Positions 56,768 to 64,000 of a stretch of 64,000 nt of DNA are shown here, one piece after another; position 1 is the first letter of the stretch; each line of letters starts with the position of its first letter. This DNA is from Macrosoma leucophasiata (lineage: Eukaryota; Arthropoda; Insecta; Lepidoptera; Hedylidae). Below the pieces are notes generated by a model. The model was not told the DNA's origin. It saw only the letters and a list, made by a program, of their open reading frames with translations, and made no database searches. Both the position numbers and the translations under genes were made by a program. The stretch covers positions 5,920,001 to 5,984,000 of the forward strand of contig JAWQUS010000009.1 of assembly GCA_036365455.1 (NCBI GenBank), written 5' to 3'.

Positions 56768-57416
56768 CATAGAGCACCGGACCACCGGCCGCCGCGGCGG
56801 ACCGGAGGGGAGTAGCCATAACGTTAATTACCGAAGCAAAACAGTCTGTAATTTTTTGCAACGGGAACTACGGGGTCGTTCATAAATTATGTAAGAGGTT
56901 TTGAGGGCTAATTTGACCCCCTCTCCCCCTACTGTAAGACATCATAAGATTACGACTAGTCCCCCCTGCCCCTTAATAAGAAATTTTCGTAAGAAAAGAT
57001 TTTTGTAAGATTCAATATCAAGTTAAAGAGATGAAGTACAGATGGCGCTATTCAATAATGCCAATTTTTAGCGCGAAAGTGGTAGAATTTTCAATTTCAA
57101 ATCTTACGTAATTTTAGATTCTCTGCCCCCCTTACCTATAGTAAGAAGTTATAATATTCAGTCAACACCCCCCCCCTCCCCTAAACGCCTTACATAATTT
57201 ATGAACGACCCCTACGTGTAATACACACACTTCGAAAATCGTCTTTTACTACGAAACTCACAACTTGACTTTAACAAAATACATATACAATTTCACGCAC
57301 ACATTTAAACATCTGGGCGACAGGCGAAGGAACACTTGTACTCTGACAGAGGGGAAAGCCTGCATATGGCTACTCCCCTCCGGTCCGCCGCGGCCGGTGG
57401 GCCGTGTTGCTTTATG
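56768..57416 (-). mobile_element. Deleted copy of the 52-bp TIR transposon
   Basis: Its ends match those of 45240-47287, with a few differences, in opposite orientation. The subterminal 'accgaagcaaaacagtctg' is the inverse of that element's right side, and 'caggctttcccctctgtcagagtacaag' of its left. It is flanked by TCCGAGTC (56760-56767, 57417-57424; 9 bp if one terminal G is shared). It has no ORF. A MITE occupies 56872-57212. Confidence 0.8.
56872..57212. mobile_element. MITE with 24-bp perfect TIRs nested in the deleted TIR copy
   Basis: GGGGTCGTTCATAAATTATG at the left is repeated exactly inverted at the right, extending to 24 bp. TAC on both sides (56869-56871, 57213-57215) may be a 3-bp target duplication, as for Harbinger-like elements. 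The body has C-runs and 'agatggcgctattc'. It is non-coding. Confidence 0.75.
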
Positions 57417-57424
57417 TCCGAGTC

Positions 57425-59655
57425 CATAAGTATCAGAAGAGCTGGGATGATTATTACGATGACATGGTGTGTTGTGTTCTGTCATATCAACTCTATAGGA
57501 TATAATATATAAGTATGCATAAATGAACGATATTGTCGCGATAAAGGAACGATAACAAATAATAGAGATAACGTGGATAACTGGCACAGCTATGCGTCAT
57601 GTTTTTTTTTTAATATAAAAACTCTACTAATAACAAACATTGCAGCGACTTAAATGTTTAGACTGTGTTCAGTAGAGTGTCTTTTTAAGTCAATCTTTAT
57701 ATTGCTTACACATTATTTTTCATGAAAATGGCTTATGATATTTTTATAGATAAGTTCACTAAAATGTTTAAGTAAATATCTACTGTATCCAATAGAATAG
57801 GCATCGACATCAATTATATGAAAGAAAGGCGAATTCTAAATGTAGATCAGTTGCCACGCATATTCTACATTTTGTTACAAAACCATTTTAGCACATACCT
57901 ATAAATTGCATCCCGAGTTTAAGGGTAGAGGAGTTAGGTACTCAAAAAATATTTTTTAAAATTTTTTTTTTCTGCAGAACTAATCAATCAATTCAATTAT
58001 GATAGAATAAAGAAAAACAAACTTTATTTCTAAAAACCATTACAAATTGCGAATTTTCGACTTTGGTTCTGTTTTTGTTTTTAATTTTTTTATTTCCCGT
58101 ATAAACACTAACATTAAGAGACATATAGGTTTGGTTATAAAATGTTAGCTAGCTACAATATCAAACTCCATAAATAAATACAATATCAAACTCCGTAAAT
58201 ATAAAAAAAAGTTTGAATCTACACCATTCTAGACGTGCCCCAAGTTGCAGTACATCTCCAAAAAGTGCATGCGTCGGTTGGCTTAAATTGCCCCATATAA
58301 AAAAATGCCTGATATAAAAGCATTTGATTCTGTCCAGTATTGGCTATAGTTTGTCACCCCGATTACGAAAACCTCCGCGCATGACTTGCTTGTTTTTTTG
58401 TTCTCCTTAAGCCGGTTTGATTGGCTTGTTTATATTCCAACGACAAAGATATGTTACAATGTCAAGGAAAACTTATTTATAATACAGAATATGATATTTA
58501 TGTTGTTCTCGCAGCGGACATTAAACTGCTACTAAAGTGAACGCGATAAACAAACAACCGCTCTCATTTTTATGATAGTCAGTCATCTAAGTATTAGACG
58601 GATTGTGTAAACAAAGCCCTACCGTTAAAAACGGGCGTAAAAAAGTCTTGCAATCGTAAAACGTAGTGTAGTTCGAGTTCATGGGCGCTGTAAGGTTTTA
58701 TGTTCATTTTTTTTAATAACTTACACGTGAGCATATCTGTCTTCTCTGGATTTACGATTTTTATGAGGAAGAAAAAAACAAAATCTTTTGGTAATTTATT
58801 GAGAAGCAGAATTTATGTGTCTGTTGTATTCTGTGGTTTAATATACATATTTTATTAAACAATAGCGATCCGCTCCAACTTAGTACGGATGCGCATCACT
58901 AATACTTCTGACGCCTGAACCACAGTAGATACATACCTATCTACTGTGCCTGAACTGTTAGACTGAACGTCCCATTTATTATTTTTAAATATCCAACCAT
59001 AAATACCAGCAACATTTCCAAAGCGTTTTTGTGAATTTTTCATAAATAATGTTTTATATACAATTTCTTAACGCAGCATTAAAAAAAAATAACAAAACAG
59101 ATGCAGTCGTTCTGAAGTGATGCGCTTGCGTACAATCTTTCATTGATTTTAATGACAAATTTTAATATAGATTTGTAAGCGTGATAAGTTAGGGATAAGT
59201 TAGTTAAGTAAGTTAGTTAAATAAATAGGTAGTAGGTTATAGATACCGATCGTAGTAAACGTTTTCATTTTAACAGTTATCTTTGCAACTTTGTGCGTTC
59301 ATTGCCGTTTATTTTTTTAATTAGTAAACTATTTTTTTTATGGAAATTGCTTTTGATATCAAAACGTAAAGATATTTATCAATGCAAATATCGGTTTTTG
59401 GCTAGTGTCCTAAATATGAATTCGGTAACGGCACATGATTTTGACGACACGCTCTGATTCCGTTCATTTATCGTACATGGGATATATTATACATACGTCC
59501 ATTCATATTAATTTGAGTAATTCATAACTTTATTATGCTTGTTACTGCGACGTTGTACATAATAAGTCGTTACTGTATGAAATAACATGAATTGCTCGTA
59601 ACTGCTTACTTTAAAAATACATCACAGCATGTAGTCACAGCTCTGTTGTAGGCAG
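57425..59655. other. No recognised features
   Basis: AT-rich intron-like DNA. Short ORFs (for example minus 58855-59043) carry no family features. Confidence 0.5.
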
Positions 59656-59659
59656 CAGT

Positions 59660-59870
59660 TGTAGGTATACATACAAGTCATACAACACATACACAAACAC
59701 CCAGACCCGAAACAAATATTTGTAGGCCACAAATATTTGTCCCGGTGCGGGGATCGAACCCGCAGCCGTACGAATCAAACGGTAGTTGGACAAGCCGCTG
59801 GACTAACCGGGTTGTCAGTCGTTTTGTGTTTTGTAATTGGGTTCTCGTTCTCGTTCGTAGCACTATTACA
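59660..59870 (-). repeat. tRNA-derived SINE-E
   Basis: On the minus strand it shows an A box TTAGTCCAGCGG and B box GGTTCGATCCC with CCCGCACCGGG pairing. A body follows with the near-palindromic ACAAATATTTGTGGCC and 'ggtctgggtgtttgtg'. It is the only copy in the window. Confidence 0.7.
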
Positions 59871-59967
59871 CCAAGAAATGGTTGATGCTCCGTCTTATGA
59901 CCTATAAATAATACTTTCCTAATTATTTAGACCTCTGCTGCAGTATGCGGGTATGTTATTTACTACT

Positions 59968-60196
59968 CAATCAAATAAACTGCAAAGTCTATTATATCGG
60001 TTGCCTAACTAGCATAGTTGGCAATAGATGGCGCTGCTGCTACCATAAAGCAATGCAATAAATGTGAAGGAAAGATTTGACAAATCGGGCAGGACTTCAG
60101 TAGCTCAATTGGAAGAGCGGCTGGACTAGATTCCCAGTAGGCCGCGAGTTCGAGCCTGAAGTCAAATTTTTCTTTTCATTTTTCTTTAAATAAAAT
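59968..60196 (+). repeat. SINE-B copy with damaged B box
   Basis: Complete leader, A box TAGCTCAATTGG and tail, but five bases are lost from the T-arm (GAGTTCGAGCCTGAAGTC), so the acceptor pairing follows directly. It is flanked by a 10-bp repeat ATTTACTACT (59958-59967, 60197-60206). Confidence 0.85.
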
Positions 60197-60399
60197 ATTT
60201 ACTACTGTTGTTGATGTTACAGTTTTAATTAACGTCAATTATGTTGGGGCCAATGCCATCATTAATTCATTAAGTAATTCAATCATTATTTTTGGATCAG
60301 GAAGTGCTACAATAAAACGTACGTATAATAATTATAAATCTCTTACTCTCTTTTTGCGCGGCGCCCTTGGCCAGAAAGAACAAAGTTCAAATTTTTTTT

Positions 60400-60680
60400 C
60401 TGGTGGTAAAGCTCCAGTGATGGAGCTCGCGGGCGTAGGCACCACAACATTACCTAATATACTTGCTGCTAAATGGTAGTGTTCAGCACTATCGTGTTCC
60501 GGTCAGGTTGTAATATACGGCCCTGTAATTTCCGGCACAGAGGCATAGCATCTTAGGCCTCAGGAGTGGTAACACATCTGCATTTTGACCTTGGTCTTTG
60601 TGTGGATGTTTATAGGCTGCAGTCATCACTTCACATCAATGTGAACTGCATGCTTGTTTGCCACTTCCATTACATAAAAA
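60400..60680 (+). repeat. SINE-A copy, full length
   Basis: It begins CTGGTGGTAAAGCTCCAGTG and ends 'cacttccattacataaaaaaaaa'. Confidence 0.9.
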
Positions 60681-60889
60681 AAAAGATAAAAAGACAGCGA
60701 GCGGTTAATAGGTATATTCCGCTACGCAATTCTTTAGGTTTCTACAGTCAGTATTTACCTTCAACTATCCGTGCTTTCTCGTTTTCCATTTAAATGTACT
60801 CACGTTAAGAGATAGGATAGACTGCTATATTCGGTTATCATGACGTAGTATGTACCATAAGAGTATCGTATATACAGATGAGAGCATTT

Positions 60890-60985
60890 GAGAGATTTTA
60901 GATTATATAGAGAGATTTTAGATAGAGATTATATAGAGACATTTTAGATAGAGATTATATAGAGACATTTTAGATAGAGATTATA
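60890..60985. repeat. Minisatellite, 26-bp unit, about 3.7 copies
   Basis: Units at 60890-60909 (shortened), 60910-60935, 60936-60961 and 60962-60985, each like GAGACATTTTAGATAGAGAT plus TATATA. The last units are almost identical. Confidence 0.85.
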
Positions 60986-61425
60986 ATTCAAAACCACTAC
61001 ACACGTAATGCTATTTTGTGTTTGTAAGCACACGTTATTTTTGCCATCTCAGAATCTGATTGCTGGCATGTGTATGACGCAAACCTTTATGAAGACCGTA
61101 AAATTCAGCGTACAATCTTAATTAACGTTCATAATTATATTATTTTAAACTTTCCGCCTGCAGTCAAGCAAAACTTACTGAAATATGTTAAAATTTACTC
61201 GAGATGTAAGAGCAAAACAGTTAGAATACTATTATGTAAATTTTATAACTGTTTAGCTCGTACAAATCTTGATATGTTATCCCTTAACCCTTCACTCCAT
61301 ATACGTGATACTGACAGTTTAAATTGTTAAAGTTATGTGGACAGACAGGGCCGTATAACTTTGTAATCAATTGGATAATCTGAGAATCTGAGCGAAATAT
61401 TGTTGTGTATTATGTATTGTCTGCT

Positions 61426-61710
61426 TCTGGTAGAGCTCTGGTGACGAAGCTCGCGGGTGTAGGCACCACCGCATTACTTAATCTATCTGCCGCTAAATGG
61501 TGGTATACAGCACTACCGTGTTCCGGTAAGATGGCCCCGTAATAACTATCACAGAGACGTAACAACTTAGGTCTCAAGTGGCAACGCATCTGCATTTTGA
61601 CCTCTGGTTTTCGTGTAGTTGTCTATAGGCTGCAGTCGTCACTTAAGATTAATGTGACAGGACAAGCATGAAAGCTTTTTTACCACCATCATTACATAAA
61701 AAAAAAAAAA
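61426..61710 (+). repeat. SINE-A copy, diverged
   Basis: It begins CTGGTAGAGCTCTGGTGACG and ends in a long A-run at about 61696-61710. An 86-residue ORF between this and the previous repeat (61070-61330) shows no recognisable motif. Confidence 0.8.
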
Positions 61711-62138
61711 GGTATGTCCAAAAACGTATATGGTGCCTACAAAACGTTTTGAAAAAAAAACAAAGAAGTCACTGTAAAAAATCAAAACTATTAATGAAGG
61801 AATAAAAATTGTACACATCCCTAATTTTAAATTACCAAAACATGATTCCAGGGTTATTTTAAATCTACAAGAATGTACCACAATAACAAAATGTTTGGTT
61901 TAAGACAGTTATAATTAGAATAGATACCTACTATCAGTAAGTTTCCATGCTTTAATAATCAGAATTTGATAAGCCTGTAGCGATTACTCATATAGGTATG
62001 ATAATGACTAAACAACCGGTCAGTATGTGTGAATTTGAAACGGGTTACACATTCCACATGAAATGAAAAAAAAAAAAAAAACAAAACTGAGTTTGAATTT
62101 TGAGCAGTGATAGTTTGGTAAGAATAGATATACGTTTA

Positions 62139-62560
62139 TTACTCCCATCCATCACTGTCTTTCTTTAAAAGTCCACACTTGTCCACTGGTATTTCAATTG
62201 TATCGCTACAACAATGCGCAACTTCTGAAGGTTTTCGTCCCATTTCCTAACTTGAGGATGTAATTATCAATTCTCGATACATCTTTACCGACACATCAGG
62301 ATTAGCACTAACACATACTGAAACTAATATACGCTGGTACAAAGCTGTTCTGACCTGTACATAACGATGAAGTGCAATTTTCGACAGTTTTCTTTGGCAC
62401 ACAGCCAGTATATTTGGAAGGTGTGGTTTTTGCGAATGCACTGCAAGAGAGCGGCACTCGCGAGATGAAACAAGTAAAGTGTGTCGCCTAGATACGACGC
62501 AGATAAATGCGAGACCCGCTGTGGAACGTTGCGCTAGTTTCAGGACTGTAGTTTGATGGA
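62139..62560 (-). pseudogene. Unrecognised protein-like frame with one internal stop
   Basis: One minus-strand frame stays open for about 100 codons from near 62560 to TAG at 62249-62247. It continues in the same frame for 35 codons to TAA at 62141-62139. Residue use looks protein-like in an AT-rich region (QKPHLPNILAVCQRKLSK, RYVQVRTALYQRILVSVC, SANPDVSVKMYREL and, after the stop, KPSEVAHCCSDTIEIPVDKC). I cannot name a family. An acceptor-like CTCTTGCAG stands just before QKPHLP, so an exon is conceivable. A decayed mobile-element or retrocopy ORF is equally possible. Confidence 0.35.
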
Positions 62561-63612
62561 CAAGAACTGTAACAGCCTTTATGGTTTGGCCTGTGAGATA
62601 GTGTTTAGAGTTAATTGTCTCGTGGACATAATATTTCCTGCTGTAAAGTTTTGGTTCTATGAAAGGGACACTTTTAATTGTACTTACACTGAAAAAACGA
62701 ACAAATTTAAAATTACTGCTTTAAAAACAGTGTTTATAAAAGCTTGAACATTGTACAGGTGAACAGACAGACAGGCGTTCACGGGCACGGGTGTAAACTT
62801 GTGTCTATTAGTACCTAATCTGCCTGGCGCTTAATGTCAAATTCAGCGTTTCCGAGTTCCGATTAGTACTAGTAATGTATGATCCCCAGCCGGACAGGGG
62901 AAAATAGGTTTTCTACAGTTTATGCCTCAGATACAGCTGCATTAAACGTTTAGTTTACTGGCCCGATGTTAATATAAGACAAATGAAACAAAATTCTAAC
63001 ATTGCATAAACTGAATCGCAATTAGACGTCACTTTTTATCAATGTGAACTGTTTGATCGCTTGCCAGTTTCATGGAAACAATAAGCGTTGTAAAATGTAG
63101 AAATACAAGCTTAAAATTATAGTTGATTATCTACAGTTACTTGTTCTTGTATTTTTCCTACATTATCAGTTAACATGAATATACCTATATGTTAACTCGC
63201 CCATCTTAGATACTTAGGAATACAGTATCAAATTTTAATTACTTGCACTTGCATCGTAGGCTTTGTTTTAACGAAACAAAAAGTCACTTTACCCGTCACA
63301 GTTCAACCCATTAGCGTCTAAGGTTGCGGCTGGCTCAGGTAAGGTGTACTCTTAGAGCTTCCTGGCAGAATCTAGGTCATGGCGAGCGACACCTACATAA
63401 GCGGGTAATGACACTTGCATTCACATAGTACACGGTATCTTACTTTATTTATTAAATGGATTCAGGAGGCACGAGTTTTTGGACATGCTCTGTTTTAATT
63501 CGTTTTTTGTTTTAATGTCGTGGATAAAGATCAAATTATTATCTACGATATTGAGTGAATTTGGTGAGGTCTGTTCGCAAAAACGATAAACAATGGGTAC
63601 CTATATAAAAAC

Positions 63613-63765
63613 ACTGGTGATAAAGATCCAGTGTCGGAGTGTAAGCACCACCGTAGGCGTAGGGCCAAGGGCGTAAGCACCACCGCATTGCCTAATCCAT
63701 CTGCTGCCAAATTGTAGTGTTCAGCACTATCGTGATCCAATGACATGGTTATGTAATAGGTACAT
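63613..63765 (+). repeat. SINE-A 5' fragment, diverged
   Basis: ACTGGTGATAAAGATCCAGT to 'gtgttcagcactatcgtgatcc'. It contains a small internal duplication of the 'gtaagcaccacc' block. The 62790-63080 region has a faint, more decayed resemblance to SINE-A. Confidence 0.65.
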
Positions 63766-64000
63766 AAAAGCAAATTCGACTTCATTTCAGTCACTCGTTT
63801 ATTGTTCTTACGAGTGGAAACTCTAAATATCCCACTTGAATTCTCTATTTTTCAAATCCTTAAACCTAAGTATATTCTTCTGATTTTACTGGTCTATATA
63901 AAGCAACACATAAAGATCAAATATTTTAGAACTTGCCGCCCGTGTTTGTGATCCATTCCCTCCTGATTGTGAAATATTTTTTTATTTTCTATTCGGTAGC

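Larger units (their letters stand above)
26658..64000 (+). other. Probable Khc-73 intron 2, open at the window end
   Basis: After the GTATTG donor at 26658 I found no segment with the conserved next part of the kinesin motor domain, so the rest is taken as one intron of at least 37.3 kb. It holds the repeats listed below. Longer stretches without any recognised feature are 28444-29458, 34901-39384, 43252-45230, 50550-51330, 52174-53058, 57425-59650 and 61711-62138. A nested or separate gene in these stretches cannot be excluded. Confidence 0.55.

Noticed and set aside
60890..60985. CRISPR-like array
   Set aside because: The 26-bp units are contiguous without unique spacers; it is a minisatellite.
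61070..61330. 86-residue ORF with a protein-like look
   Set aside because: No recognisable family and composition is explained by AT-rich sequence; not enough to call a gene.
26658..64000. Third kinesin exon
   Set aside because: Scanned the plus strand for the conserved phenylalanine-rich FAFDHCF-like segment that follows exon 2 in KIF13 proteins and for the P-loop motif; nothing found by eye.

Overview
The window is animal nuclear DNA, most probably from a moth or butterfly. The bulk is AT-rich intron and intergenic sequence. Two conserved insect genes are split into short GT-AG exons. The repeats are of kinds typical of Lepidoptera: several tRNA-like SINE families, a very abundant SINE of the 'ACTGGTGGTAG' type, Helitron ends finishing in CTAG|T, RTE/CR1-like LINE remnants, a mariner, hAT-type MITEs, and the 'GGTTCCGTAGT' repeat with its GTCT-rich stretch. 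Nothing suggests bacterial, plasmid or phage DNA: no operons, no ribosome binding sites and no CRISPR array.

Layout. 1-3240: a strongly C-depleted (+ strand) segment with one basic ORF open at the window edge, ending in a block with a TATA box followed by poly(A) signals. This may be the 3' end of an LTR-type element. 3241-11385: intergenic DNA with several repeats and a decayed LINE at 9310-10500. 11386-14572: the complete six-exon gene for the proteasome regulator PI31 on the minus strand. 14573-16456: the spacer between two divergent genes, holding a hAT-like MITE. From 16457: the first two coding exons of a kinesin-3 motor of the KIF13 / Khc-73 group on the plus strand, separated by a 10.06 kb intron. 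From 26658 to the end no further kinesin exon was found, so at least 37.3 kb is probably intron 2 of that gene. Essentially all recognisable features there are mobile-element copies.

The two genes are head to head, 1,884 bp apart between start codons. PI31 is a proteasome-binding regulator and Khc-73 a microtubule motor. I see no functional link beyond their arrangement.

The main interest is in the mobile DNA. There are two copies of a GC-rich 52-bp terminal-inverted-repeat element, the longer one carrying a cysteine-rich ORF. A head-to-head dimer of a tRNA-like SINE sits inside one 12-bp target duplication. Two SINE copies have a 5S rRNA-like head. A dead mariner is split by a 259-bp solo LTR. 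A hAT MITE has a duplicated left end. Boundaries given with target-site duplications were read directly from the sequence; family names rest on recognition without database searches. SINE-A, SINE-B, SINE-C, SINE-D and SINE-E are labels used only here.
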